Origin: Lachnospiraceae bacterium UBA7110
GTDB lineage: Bacteria; Bacillota; Clostridia; Lachnospirales; Lachnospiraceae
Reading direction: 5' to 3'
Assembly (NCBI GenBank): GCA_002492295.1
Contig: DKYC01000105.1
Location: 1 to 25,376 of the forward strand
DNA length: 25,376 nucleotides
In this document: positions 14,018 to 22,709 of the stretch, piece after piece
Position numbering within the stretch: the stretch's first letter is position 1
Layout of the letters: every line of letters starts with the position of its first letter
Made by a program: the position numbers and the translations under genes
The notes under the pieces: generated by a model
The model's database searches: none
Seen by the model: the letters and a program-made list of their open reading frames with translations, nothing else
Told to the model about the DNA's origin: nothing

Positions 14018-14101
14018 TTATTCTTTTATTCTGTCAATATCTGTAAGATTTACACCCTGGCTTGTCAATATCGCTTTTAAAGAGATGTAATCATTTTTCA
14101 A
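14018..14101 (-). CDS. Possible leader peptide frame upstream of pyrE
   Basis: From TTG at 14101 to TAA at 14018 there is a 27-codon frame reading roughly MKNDYISLKAILTSQGVNLT with DIDRIKE at the end. It lies wholly within the predicted pyrE leader, downstream of the promoter at 14125-14153 and 40 bases before pyrE. The composition is protein-like, but I see no ribosome binding site for the TTG and no ATG, so it may be chance. Confidence 0.2.
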   Translation of the reverse strand: MKNDYISLKAILTSQGVNLTDIDRIKE

Positions 14102-14124
14102 TCTGTACCGATTGCCACAAGTTT

Positions 14125-14153
14125 ATCATAACAGATTATGAAAAGGGTGTAAA
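14125..14153 (-). promoter_or_regulatory. Sigma-A promoter of pyrE
   Basis: On the minus strand -35 TTTACA (14153-14148) and -10 TATGAT (14130-14125) are 17 bases apart. Transcription would start near 14118, giving a leader of about 140 bases before pyrE. Confidence 0.7.
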
Positions 14154-14155
14154 GC

Positions 14156-14181
14156 TTTTATCCTTAGCTTTTATCCTTAGC
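14156..14181. repeat. 13-base tandem duplication upstream of the pyrE promoter
   Basis: TTTTATCCTTAGC occurs twice head to tail (14156-14168 and 14169-14181), directly upstream of the pyrE -35 box and just past the stop of the small gene at 14190. It may be a recent duplication or a paired binding site. Confidence 0.6.
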
Positions 14182-14189
14182 TTCTTTCC

Positions 14190-14411
14190 TCAACTTCTGT
14201 CCGGCTCGCCTGCGCTGATGTCCGTATACATATCCAACAGCCCGACCGTCTCCGTTGCAGGCTTGCCATAACTGTGACAGCATTTATGTGACACCGTTTT
14301 GTCAGCATCCGCCTTATCATCAAAGATAACGCTCATGCGCGCCGCTCCAAGCTCCAGTTCCTTGTCCAAATGTTTTAAAACTTCATCAATCATTTTCTCA
14401 TCATACTCCAT
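14190..14411 (-). CDS. Small Cys-containing protein downstream of feoB
   Basis: From ATG 14411 the frame gives 73 residues beginning MEYDEKMIDEVLKHLDKELE, with an acidic helical first half and then SHKCCHSYGKPATETVG, a His/Cys cluster that could bind metal. AAGGTGG upstream is a modest ribosome binding site. It starts 50 bases after feoB stops and is read in the same direction, so it is probably cotranscribed. It does not look like FeoC. A longer frame reaching to 14600 overlaps feoB and is unlikely. Function unknown; a role linked to iron is inference from position. Confidence 0.65.
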   Translation of the reverse strand: MEYDEKMIDEVLKHLDKELELGAARMSVIFDDKADADKTVSHKCCHSYGKPATETVGLLDMYTDISAGEPDRS

Positions 14412-14461
14412 GCTGCCCACCTTACCCTTTCCGCTATCAAAACCAACCAAACCAGACAAAA

Positions 14462-16798
14462 TCAGCCAAAAAGACTCACCACAAACGCGCACACCCACGC
14501 AATCGCGCACTGTCCCGCCACCATCGTCAGTGCCCATCTCGTTCCAAGCTCCCGCTTTACGGATACTACCGCCGCCACGCACGGCGTATACAGCAGACAA
14601 AACACCAGCAGTGCCGCCGCGGAAACAGGCGCAAGCGCCGCCTGCAATGCCTCCACACTGCCAAAGAGTACCGAAATGGTAGACACCACGCTCTCCTTTG
14701 CCATAAAGCCCGTGATTAAAGCCGTCGAAATACGCCAGTCGCCAAAACCAAGCGGCGCAAAAAGCGGCGCGATAAAACCTGCCGCCACTGCGAGCATACT
14801 CTCGTGCGAGTCCGTTACAACATTTAACCCCGTGTCAAAATTCTGCAAAAACCAAATCACAATCGTCGCCACAAAAATTACCGTAAACGCCCGCTGGATA
14901 AAGTCCTTTGCCTTCTCCCATAAAAGCTGCGCCACGTTTTTTGCCGCAGGCATCCGGTAGTTTGGCAGCTCCATGACAAATGGCACTGCTTCCCCCTGAA
15001 AGCAAAAGGTTTTCATAAAAAGCGCCGTCAGGATCCCGACAAAAATGCCGCCCACATAAAGCCCGATCATCACAAGCGCCCTGTATCTTTGGAAAAATGC
15101 CGCCGTAAAAAACGCGTAAATCGGCAGCTTTGCCGAGCAGCTCATAAACGGTGTGAGCAAAATAGTAAGCTTCCTGTCACGCTCCGAAGGCAGCGTCCGG
15201 CTTGCCATAACACCCGGAACCGTACATCCAAACCCGATTAACATCGGCACAATGCTGCGCCCTGAAAGCCCGATTTTGCGAAGCAGCTTATCCATCACAA
15301 ACGCCACGCGCGCCATATACCCGCTGTCCTCCAAAAGCGACAGGAAAAAGAACAGTGTCACAATCGTCGGCAGGAAACTGAGCACGCTTCCCACGCCATT
15401 AAAGATGCCGTCAATCACAAGGGACTGTAACACCGCGTTCACACTGCCTGCCTCCATCGCAAACGCCGCCATGTCCGTCAGCTTTCCGATGGCAAACTCC
15501 AGTACTGCTGACAGTCCCGCACCCACGACATTAAACGTCAGCCAGAATACCAGTCCCATAATGCCGATAAACGTCGGGATTGCCGTATATTTTCCTGTTA
15601 ATATTTTGTCAATTTTTGCACTGCGCGCGTGTTCCTTACTTTCTTTTGGTTTAACGACTGTTTCCTTACAGATTTTATTGATAAAGGAAAAGCGCATATC
15701 CGCTATCGCCGCCGCACGGTCAAGCCCGCGCTCTTTTTCCATCTGACAAATAATATGCTCCAACGTCTCCTTTTCATTCTCATCCAAGGAAAGACGCTCC
15801 AGTATCAGCGCATCCCCCTCCGCAAGCTTTGCCGCCGCAAACCGCACTGGAACGCCTGCCTCCGCCGCATGGTCTTCAATCAAATGCATAATGCCGTGCA
15901 GACAACGGTGCACTGCGCCCCCGTGGTCGTCCGCCTCACAGAAATCCTGCCGTCCCGGGCGCTCCTGATACTTTGCGACGTGCATAGCGTGGTCTGTCAG
16001 CTCCGCAATGCCTTCATTTTTTGCCGCGGAAATCGGCACAACGGGAATGCCAAGCATCTCCTCAAGTTCGTTCACACGGATTGCGCCTCCGTTCTCCCGC
16101 ACTTCATCCATCATATTTAAAGCAAGCACCATCGGAATGTCCAGTTCCAAAAGCTGCATGGTCAGGTACAGGTTGCGCTCAATGTTGGTCGCATCCACAA
16201 TGTTGATAATCCCCTTCGGATGCGCATCCAGCACAAAATTACGCGTCACAATCTCCTCACTGGAATAGGGTGACATCGAATAAATGCCAGGAAGATCTGT
16301 GACAAGCGTGTCCGTTTTCCCCCGGATTGCCCCCTCCTTTTTGTCCACCGTCACGCCGGGGAAATTTCCCACATGCTGGTTCGATCCGGTCAGCGCATTA
16401 AAAAGCGTCGTTTTGCCGCAGTTTTGGTTGCCTGCAAGCGCAAACGTGATACATTCCCCGCCCGGCAACGGGTTTTCGTCCGCCTTTACATGGTATTTAC
16501 CACCCTCACCAAGTCCGGGATGCTGCGCCTTCATGCGCCGCCTGTCCTTATCCTGCGCCGTATCTTCCTCCTCGCGCACGTTTGTAATCTCTATTTTTTC
16601 CGCGTCCGCAAGACGCAGCGTCAGCTCATAGCCATGGATTTGCAACTCCACGGGGTCGCCCATCGGCGCGTATTTAATCATGCGCACACCCGCGTTCGGA
16701 ATCACGCCCATGTCAAGAAAATGCTGGCGCAGCGCTCCTTCGCCGCCTACCTTTAAAATCGTGGCGGTTTTTCCGATTGGTAATTCCTTTAATGTCAT
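14462..16798 (-). CDS. feoB: Ferrous iron transporter, FeoA-FeoB fusion
   Basis: A 778-residue polytopic membrane protein for Fe(II) uptake. Residues 1-73 are a FeoA SH3-like domain (TLKELPIGKTATI, FLDMGVIPNAGV). A charged linker leads to the G domain with G1 GNQNCGKTT (123-131), G2 around T150, G3 DLPG (168-171), G4 NMMD (228-231) and SAAK as G5. The membrane part has the Gate motifs GFGCTVPGVMASRTL and FMSCSAKLPIYAFF, whose cysteines lie on the proposed iron path. FeoA is normally a separate gene, so this is a fusion. GGGGG precedes the ATG. It is divergent from iorA; its own promoter is not clear, with TATTAT near 16865 a weak -10. No Fur-like box was recognised. Confidence 0.95.
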   Translation of the reverse strand: MTLKELPIGKTATILKVGGEGALRQHFLDMGVIPNAGVRMIKYAPMGDPVELQIHGYELTLRLADAEKIEITNVREEEDTAQDKDRRRMKAQHPGLGEGGKYHVKADENPLPGGECITFALAGNQNCGKTTLFNALTGSNQHVGNFPGVTVDKKEGAIRGKTDTLVTDLPGIYSMSPYSSEEIVTRNFVLDAHPKGIINIVDATNIERNLYLTMQLLELDIPMVLALNMMDEVRENGGAIRVNELEEMLGIPVVPISAAKNEGIAELTDHAMHVAKYQERPGRQDFCEADDHGGAVHRCLHGIMHLIEDHAAEAGVPVRFAAAKLAEGDALILERLSLDENEKETLEHIICQMEKERGLDRAAAIADMRFSFINKICKETVVKPKESKEHARSAKIDKILTGKYTAIPTFIGIMGLVFWLTFNVVGAGLSAVLEFAIGKLTDMAAFAMEAGSVNAVLQSLVIDGIFNGVGSVLSFLPTIVTLFFFLSLLEDSGYMARVAFVMDKLLRKIGLSGRSIVPMLIGFGCTVPGVMASRTLPSERDRKLTILLTPFMSCSAKLPIYAFFTAAFFQRYRALVMIGLYVGGIFVGILTALFMKTFCFQGEAVPFVMELPNYRMPAAKNVAQLLWEKAKDFIQRAFTVIFVATIVIWFLQNFDTGLNVVTDSHESMLAVAAGFIAPLFAPLGFGDWRISTALITGFMAKESVVSTISVLFGSVEALQAALAPVSAAALLVFCLLYTPCVAAVVSVKRELGTRWALTMVAGQCAIAWVCAFVVSLFG

Positions 16799-16901
16799 AA
16801 TTATCCCCCATTTCCGTCAATCATTTTTTTCCAATCTCCTGTAAAACCCGGTCTCTTTTCTACTATAATACATTTTCAGATACTTTTCATCATATTTTTC
16901 G

Positions 16902-16930
16902 TTGACTTCTACGCATTTTTTCACTATCAT
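16902..16930 (+). promoter_or_regulatory. Sigma-A promoter of the ior operon
   Basis: TTGACT (16902-16907) and TATCAT (16925-16930) are separated by 17 bases, about 68 bases upstream of the iorA start. It lies in the roughly 200-base gap shared with the divergent feoB gene. Confidence 0.65.
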
Positions 16931-16997
16931 AATAAAATAGGCAATAAAAAAGGCAAAGAACAAACATGATACCATAATAATAGGAAGGATTTGGCAA

Positions 16998-18734
16998 ATG
17001 AGCGAAAAGAAAATTATGCTGGGCAACGAAGCGATTGCCCGTGGAGCTTATGAGGCAGGTGTCAAGGTGTCGAGCGCATATCCCGGCACACCGAGCACCG
17101 AAATCAGCGAAAACATTGTAAAGTATCCCGAAATCTATGCAGAGTGGGCGCCGAACGAAAAGGTTGCGATGGAAGTGGCAATCGGCGCATCCATCAGCGG
17201 CGTGCGCGCAATGGCGTCCATGAAAATGGTCGGCGTTAATGTAGCAAGCGACCCGCTCTATACAGTTTCCTATATCGGCGCAAACGGCGGACTGGTTCTG
17301 GTCGCAGCCGACGACCCCGGACTTTACTCGTCGCAGAACGAACAGGATTCGCGCTGCGTGGCGCGCGTCGCGCAGGTACCCGTATTAGAGCCGTCCGACT
17401 CGCAGGAAGCGAAGGATTTCACAAAACTTGCATTTGAATACAGTGAAAAATATGACACTCCTGTCATGATTCGTACCACGACAAGACTGGCGCATTCGCA
17501 GGGTCCCGTAACATTGGAACCGCGGCAGGAAGTCCCTGACAAGCCCTACGAACGAAATGCGGCAAAACATGTTATGATGCCTGCAAATGCAAAAGGACGC
17601 CACGTCCATGTGGAAAACCGCCTAAAACAAATGGCAGAGGATGCCTGTAGTTTTGCAATCAACAAAGCAGTTTACAAGGATACGAAAATCGGCTTTATCA
17701 CAAGCGGTATTCCCTATACCTACGTGGAGGAAGCAATGCCGGACGCAAGTGTCTTAAAACTTGGTCTGGTACATCCGCTGCCAAGAAAGCTGATTGAGGA
17801 ATTTGCCTCAAAGGTGGAAAAGCTTTATATCTTTGAGGAGCTTGAGCCGCTGATTGAAGAGCAGGTAAAATCGTGGGGCATTGAATGCACCGGGAAAGAC
17901 CTTTTTACGTTGCAGGGCGAATACAGCGCAAACATGATACGCGAACGCGTGCTTGGAAAGACGCCTGACCTTACCGCTGCCGCACAGGTTCCGGCACGTC
18001 CGCCGATATTATGTCCCGGCTGTCCGCACCGGAGTACGTTTTCCGTACTCAAAAAGCTTGGCATTCACGGCGCAGGCGACATTGGCTGCTACACACTCGG
18101 TGCGGTTGCGCCGCTCAATGTAATTGACACGACCGTCTGCATGGGCGCGTCGATTTCCACCCTGCACGGCATGGAAAAGGCAAAGGGCAAAGATTATATC
18201 AAGAACTGGGTTGCATTAATTGGCGACTCCACGTTTTTACATACAGGCGTCAATTCACTGATGAACATGGTATACAATCAGGCAACCGGCACGGTAATGA
18301 TTTTGGACAATTCGACAACAGGCATGACGGGACATCAGGATCACGCCGCCACTGGAAAAATGTTAAACGGCAAGGAAACCAAGGCAATCAGCCTCTATCA
18401 TTTGTGCAAGGCAATCGGCGTCGAGCATGTCTACGAGGTGGACGCGTTTGATATTGATGAGCTGGAAGCAGTTGTAAAACGCGAGGTTGCACGCGACGAG
18501 GTTTCGGTCATCATTGTATGCGCACCGTGCGCACTGTTAAAGTCGCAGGCGACAAAGGCAAAGTGCGTTGCAATCCCCGAAAAGTGCAAAAAATGCGGTA
18601 TGTGCCTTGTTCCGGGCTGCCCGGCAATCACGAAAAACGAGGACGGCACGGTAAAGATTGACGACACGATGTGCAACGGCTGCGGACTTTGCATGAAGCG
18701 CTGCAAATTTGATGCTATCGCACGGACAGAATAG
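16998..18734 (+). CDS. iorA: Indolepyruvate:ferredoxin oxidoreductase, alpha subunit
   Basis: Large subunit of the enzyme that oxidatively decarboxylates indolepyruvate and other aryl pyruvates to aryl-acyl-CoA, reducing ferredoxin; it may also run in reverse in aromatic amino acid assimilation. The 578-residue protein starts with the pyruvate-binding-type domain (GNEAIARGAYEAGV, AYPGTPSTEI), carries the TPP domain with CPGCPHR, GDIGCYTLG and GDS at 409-411, and ends with two 4Fe-4S sites: C530/C533/C536/C541 and C559/C562/C565/C569. AGGAAGG lies upstream of ATG 16998. It is followed after 12 bases by iorB. Confidence 0.96.
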   Translation: MSEKKIMLGNEAIARGAYEAGVKVSSAYPGTPSTEISENIVKYPEIYAEWAPNEKVAMEVAIGASISGVRAMASMKMVGVNVASDPLYTVSYIGANGGLVLVAADDPGLYSSQNEQDSRCVARVAQVPVLEPSDSQEAKDFTKLAFEYSEKYDTPVMIRTTTRLAHSQGPVTLEPRQEVPDKPYERNAAKHVMMPANAKGRHVHVENRLKQMAEDACSFAINKAVYKDTKIGFITSGIPYTYVEEAMPDASVLKLGLVHPLPRKLIEEFASKVEKLYIFEELEPLIEEQVKSWGIECTGKDLFTLQGEYSANMIRERVLGKTPDLTAAAQVPARPPILCPGCPHRSTFSVLKKLGIHGAGDIGCYTLGAVAPLNVIDTTVCMGASISTLHGMEKAKGKDYIKNWVALIGDSTFLHTGVNSLMNMVYNQATGTVMILDNSTTGMTGHQDHAATGKMLNGKETKAISLYHLCKAIGVEHVYEVDAFDIDELEAVVKREVARDEVSVIIVCAPCALLKSQATKAKCVAIPEKCKKCGMCLVPGCPAITKNEDGTVKIDDTMCNGCGLCMKRCKFDAIARTE

Positions 18735-18746
18735 GAGGATTTTGAA

Positions 18747-19319
18747 ATGACTACAAAAAATATCATGATTGTCGGCGTCGGCGGTCAGGGCACGCTGCTG
18801 ACAAGCCGCATTCTCGGCGGCATTACCACAAAAGCGGGCTATGATGTCAAGCTTTCCGAAGTGCACGGCATGGCGCAGCGCGGAGGAAGTGTCGTTACGT
18901 TTGTGCGCTACGGCGATTTGGTTTCGGAACCGATTGTCGAAGAGGGGCAGGCGGACGTGCTGATTGCATTTGAACGGCTGGAGGCGCTGCGGTACGCGCA
19001 TTTTCTTAAAAAGGACGGCGTTATCATTGTCAACGACCAGCGCATTGACCCGATTACCGTCGTGACAGGCGCAGCGCAGTATCCGGAAAATATCATCGAA
19101 ACATTAAAGGAAAATCACAACGTTATCGCGGTGGACGCAATGGCGGAGGCGAAAAAGCTCGGCAATCCGAAAGTATTTAATACGGTTATCATCGGCGTTG
19201 CCGCAAAGCGTATGGATTTTGGGAAGGAAAAATGGCTTGAGGTTATCGAGCAGACCGTTCCGCCAAAAACAGTTGACATCAACAAGGCCGCATTTGAGGC
19301 AGGATATGCAATTGCATAA
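18747..19319 (+). CDS. iorB: Indolepyruvate:ferredoxin oxidoreductase, beta subunit
   Basis: The 190-residue small subunit, carrying the gamma-type domain of 2-oxoacid:ferredoxin oxidoreductases. Family motifs: GVGGQGTLLTSRILGG at the start, SEVHGMAQRGGSVVTFVRYG, and EPIVEEGQADVLIAFERLEALR. AGGAGG sits 8 bases upstream of the ATG, 12 bases after iorA, so the two are cotranscribed and probably made in equal amounts. Confidence 0.96.
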   Translation: MTTKNIMIVGVGGQGTLLTSRILGGITTKAGYDVKLSEVHGMAQRGGSVVTFVRYGDLVSEPIVEEGQADVLIAFERLEALRYAHFLKKDGVIIVNDQRIDPITVVTGAAQYPENIIETLKENHNVIAVDAMAEAKKLGNPKVFNTVIIGVAAKRMDFGKEKWLEVIEQTVPPKTVDINKAAFEAGYAIA

Positions 19320-19413
19320 TATGGCATAACATGGAGATATTTTACAAGACATATCCCGTTCTCGAGTGTATCATTCTATTATGAAAAATCTGTAGGAAGG
19401 AAATGGTTTTCAA

Positions 19414-19818
19414 ATGTTAAAGCAACTATCAATTTACGCGGAAAACAAAAAAGGCGCCATGCAGGACATCACAAAAATCCTGCTGGACAGCCAGATCAAC
19501 ATCCTCGGCTCCGTCACAAATGACAGCGCCGAGTACGGCATTGTGCGCATGGTCGTATCCAATCCGGAGACGGCGTGCAAAGCATTGAACGAGGGCGGAT
19601 ATCTGTGCCGCACAGTCAATGTAATCGGTGTGGAAATCACGGATGAAGTCGGCAATCTCAACAGACTGTTAGGCTCCCTCAGTGATGGAAACATCAATTT
19701 GGATTACCTGTACCTGTCCTTTAACCGGCAGTCCGGCAAGCCGATTATGGTATTCCACACGGAAGAGCCCAAGGCAGTGGAAAATGTGTTGAAGCAAAAA
19801 GGATATACCGTATTATAA
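19414..19818 (+). CDS. Tandem ACT-domain protein
   Basis: A 134-residue cytoplasmic protein made of two ACT domains (about 1-68 and 70-134): LSIYAENKKGAMQDITKIL followed by a second unit with NVIGVEITDEVGNLNRLL. ACT domains bind small molecules, usually amino acids. Proteins of this type often sit beside ior and phenylacetate-CoA ligase genes, so sensing of aromatic amino acids or their keto acids is a reasonable inference. It follows iorB by 94 bases with GGAAGG upstream; no ligase gene is present. The gene ends at a strong terminator. Confidence 0.88.
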   Translation: MLKQLSIYAENKKGAMQDITKILLDSQINILGSVTNDSAEYGIVRMVVSNPETACKALNEGGYLCRTVNVIGVEITDEVGNLNRLLGSLSDGNINLDYLYLSFNRQSGKPIMVFHTEEPKAVENVLKQKGYTVL

Positions 19819-19820
19819 CC

Positions 19821-19851
19821 AAAAAGCGGAACTGAAACAGTTCCGCTTTTT
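19821..19851. terminator. Bidirectional terminator between the ACT gene and pilB
   Basis: AAAAAGCGGAACTG (19821-19834) and CAGTTCCGCTTTTT (19838-19851) are perfect 14-base inverted arms around AAA. A runs on one side and T runs on the other let it terminate the plus-strand ior-ACT transcript and the minus-strand pilB transcript, which converge here. Confidence 0.93.
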
Positions 19852-19865
19852 ATTCCATCCAAAAC

Positions 19866-21557
19866 CTATGAATCAAACGAAATCCGGACAACCTCCGAAT
19901 ATGAGGTAATGCCCTCAAGCACATACTCTGAACCGCTCATGCGCAGGGTTCTCATGCCCTCCTCGATTGCCTTCTCCTTGAGCACGTCAGCGCCCTGCCT
20001 TGTACTGATAATCTTTTTTAATGTCGGCGTCATTTTCATAATCTCATACACACCGATACGCCCTTTATATCCCACATTATCGCATTTCGGACAGCCGCAC
20101 GGCTCATAAACCGTGATGTCCTTCTCCACATCCACGCCCATGAACTTTTTTTCGTCCTCTGTCGCCTGCCTCGGTTTTTTACACATCGGACAGAGCCGCC
20201 GTACCAGTCGCTGCGCGATAACACCAATCACGGAATCCGCTATCAGATATGACTCCACGCCCATATCCTCCAGTCGCGTAATCGAGCTTGCCGCCGAGTT
20301 CGTATGCAGCGTACTGACTACCAGGTGACCCGTGATGGATGCCTGCACGGCAATGGATGCCGTTTCGCCGTCTCGGATCTCGCCAATCATGATAATATCC
20401 GGGTCCTGTCGCAAAATCGAGCGGAGCGCGCTTGCAAACGTCAGTTCCGCTTTCGGATTGACCTGAACCTGATTGATACCGTCAATATTTGCCTCTACAG
20501 GATCCTCTACCGTAATGATATTTACGTCGTTTGTATTCAATTCACTAAGGGCCGTATAAAGCGTCGTCGATTTACCACTACCTGTCGGTCCCGTAACAAG
20601 CAGTATACCGTGCGGGTTGCTGATAATATAGTCAAACTGTTCCAATTCATAGGGTTTCAAGCCAAGCTGGCTCTTTTCCCTTGTAAGCGCCATCTTCGCG
20701 GTAAGACGCATAACGACTTTCTCGCCAAACACTGTCGGCAGAATGGAAACACGGATATCGTACTCCACATGGTCTACCACCTGCGTGATACGTCCGTCCT
20801 GCGGCTTTCTCTTCTCGGAAATATCCATGCCGCCAATGATTTTTATACGTGCAATAATTGCAGGAAGCACTGATACATTATAGGTTGCCTTCTTCTGCAA
20901 TACACCGTCAATACGGTAACGGACACGAATGTACTCTTCCATCGGCTCAATATGTATATCCGACGCACGCTGGCGCACGGCAAGGTCAATCATTTCCTTA
21001 ACCAGTTTTACAATCGGGGAGCTGCTGATGTCCTCCTGCTCCTGCTCGTCCACTTCAACTTCAAGCCGCTTTTCCTTCGCGTATTGGCTTAAAGCGGTCT
21101 TCATCTCACTCTGTCCGTGATACTTGTCAATCGCAAGCATGATACTTCTGGTCGTCGCAACCACAGGCTCTACCTGATAGTTTGTAATAATCGAAATATC
21201 TTCCTGCGCATACGTGTCCAGCGGGTTTTCCATCGCCACACGAAGCACGTTTTTATTCTTTTCGCTGAACGCAAACGGTATCATCGTATACTTTTTCAGA
21301 ATATTAACAGGCACAAGCTTTGTCACCGCAGTATCAACATTAATATTCTGCAAATCCACCTGCTCAATGCCGAGCTGCCGGCTGAGTGCCTCCGCAATGT
21401 CATCCTCCGTTATGATTCCTTCATCGACAAGCGTCACGCCAAGCTTCATTCCGTTCTTTTTCTGCTTTTCCAGTGCGTTCATAAGCTGTTCCTGCGTAAT
21501 CGAACCAGCCTCCACAAGCAAATCACCAAGTCGTACTTTTTTTCTATTAAAATCCAT
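19866..21557 (-). CDS. pilB: PilB/GspE-type type IV pilus assembly ATPase
   Basis: A 563-residue hexameric ATPase that powers pilus extension or secretion. It has an N-terminal MshEN/T2SSE_N region (RLGDLLVEAGSITQEQL, about 9-70), the Asp box ASDIHIEP (198-205), Walker A GPTGSGKST (323-331), Walker B IIMIGEIRD (388-396), the His box HLVVSTLHTN (411-420) and a zinc site C456/C459 with C489/C492 (C487 is a further candidate). TGGAGG sits close to the ATG. It has its own promoter and a terminator, and no pilC, pilT or pilin gene is in the window, so it appears as a single-gene unit. Confidence 0.93.
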   Translation of the reverse strand: MDFNRKKVRLGDLLVEAGSITQEQLMNALEKQKKNGMKLGVTLVDEGIITEDDIAEALSRQLGIEQVDLQNINVDTAVTKLVPVNILKKYTMIPFAFSEKNKNVLRVAMENPLDTYAQEDISIITNYQVEPVVATTRSIMLAIDKYHGQSEMKTALSQYAKEKRLEVEVDEQEQEDISSSPIVKLVKEMIDLAVRQRASDIHIEPMEEYIRVRYRIDGVLQKKATYNVSVLPAIIARIKIIGGMDISEKRKPQDGRITQVVDHVEYDIRVSILPTVFGEKVVMRLTAKMALTREKSQLGLKPYELEQFDYIISNPHGILLVTGPTGSGKSTTLYTALSELNTNDVNIITVEDPVEANIDGINQVQVNPKAELTFASALRSILRQDPDIIMIGEIRDGETASIAVQASITGHLVVSTLHTNSAASSITRLEDMGVESYLIADSVIGVIAQRLVRRLCPMCKKPRQATEDEKKFMGVDVEKDITVYEPCGCPKCDNVGYKGRIGVYEIMKMTPTLKKIISTRQGADVLKEKAIEEGMRTLRMSGSEYVLEGITSYSEVVRISFDS

Positions 21558-21604
21558 TGAAAACCTCCAAATCCTTTTATAAAAAAATGTACCGCCTATT
21601 TTCT

Positions 21605-21633
21605 ATTATAAATATCAGAGCATGAAATTGCAA
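21605..21633 (-). promoter_or_regulatory. Sigma-A promoter of pilB
   Basis: On the minus strand TTGCAA (21633-21628) and a consensus TATAAT (21610-21605) are 17 bases apart, in the 81-base gap after the epimerase gene. Transcription would start about 40 bases upstream of pilB. Confidence 0.75.
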
Positions 21634-21638
21634 TCATT

Positions 21639-22709
21639 TCAGTCATAAAACCCTTTATACCACTGTGCGAACTTACGCAGACCGTCCCTAAGACTGGTAC
21701 TTGGTTTAAATCCAAAATCCTGTTCAAGCGCACTCACATCCGCATACGTAACCTCGACATCGCCCGGCTGCATACCTACAAACTCCTTGTGCGCCTCAAA
21801 GTCATAATCCTCAGGAAGCACCTTCGCCGCCTTAAGCTCCTCCTGCAAAATCCCCACAAAATCCAGAAGATTTTCAGGCCTGTTATTTCCGATATTATAA
21901 ATCTTATATCGGACGCCGTCCTCATTGGGGAGCGGAGCACACTGCATCACTGCCTGCACACCTGTCACAATATCATCAATATACGTAAAGTCACGCTTAC
22001 AGTTTCCGTAATTGAAAATCCTGATTGTTTCATTTTTAACAAGCTTGTCGGTAAATCCGAAATATGCCATATCCGGACGCCCTGCCGGACCATACACCGT
22101 AAAAAACCGAAGACCCGTTGAAGGAATCCCGTACAGTTTGGAATACGCGTGTGCCAACAGCTCATTTGACTTTTTCGTCGCCGCATACAGGGACACGGGA
22201 TTGTCCACCTTATCCTCCGTAGCATACGGGATTTTTTTGTTGCTTCCATATACAGAAGAAGAGCTTGCATACACCAAATGCCCCACACCGCATTTCCCAT
22301 CATCATAACTGTGGCGGCAAGCTTCCAATATATTATAAAACCCGATGAGGTTTGACTCAACATAAGCATCGGGATTTTCAATACTGTAGCGCACGCCTGC
22401 CTGCGCTGCAAGATTAATTACCACACATGGCTCGTATGCCGCAAAAATCCCATCAACACATTTGCGGTCCGCAATACTGCCCTTCACAAACACAAAACTT
22501 CCTGACACTGTTTTTTCAAGTTCTTTGATTTGGTTTAACCGAAAGTCCTTCAGCGACACATCATAATAATCGTTCATATTATCAATGCCTATAATTCTGA
22601 CATTTTCAACATCTTTTAAAAGCGCAAGGGAAAGGTTTGCCCCGATAAACCCTGCCGCTCCGGTTACCAAAATCGTTTTCCCACACAAATCCAAATTCTT
22701 TGCTAACAT
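21639..22709 (-). CDS. NAD-dependent epimerase, UDP-glucuronate 4-epimerase-like
   Basis: A 356-residue extended short-chain dehydrogenase that interconverts nucleotide sugars. The Rossmann motif is GAAGFIG (17-23), with NLAAQAGVRYSIENPDAYVESN (from about 99), the catalytic Ser around 150-152 and Y175-x3-K179. GVRYSIENP with GFYNILEACRH and the TVYGPAGRPDMA segment point to UDP-glucuronate 4-epimerases that make UDP-galacturonate for capsule or other surface glycans; UDP-glucose 4-epimerase is less likely. Its ATG overlaps the end of the upstream gene by 7 bases, with AAGGA just before it. No other glycan genes are in the window. Confidence 0.9.
   Translation of the reverse strand: MLAKNLDLCGKTILVTGAAGFIGANLSLALLKDVENVRIIGIDNMNDYYDVSLKDFRLNQIKELEKTVSGSFVFVKGSIADRKCVDGIFAAYEPCVVINLAAQAGVRYSIENPDAYVESNLIGFYNILEACRHSYDDGKCGVGHLVYASSSSVYGSNKKIPYATEDKVDNPVSLYAATKKSNELLAHAYSKLYGIPSTGLRFFTVYGPAGRPDMAYFGFTDKLVKNETIRIFNYGNCKRDFTYIDDIVTGVQAVMQCAPLPNEDGVRYKIYNIGNNRPENLLDFVGILQEELKAAKVLPEDYDFEAHKEFVGMQPGDVEVTYADVSALEQDFGFKPSTSLRDGLRKFAQWYKGFYD

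Noticed and set aside
14190..14600. 136-codon version of the small gene after feoB
   Set aside because: Its first 63 codons overlap the feoB end in another frame; the ATG at 14411 gives a gene that fits the space.
16817..17026. 69-residue minus-strand frame overlapping the iorA start
   Set aside because: No ribosome binding site; it overlaps the ior promoter and the beginning of a certain gene. Its hydrophobic look comes from AT-rich DNA.
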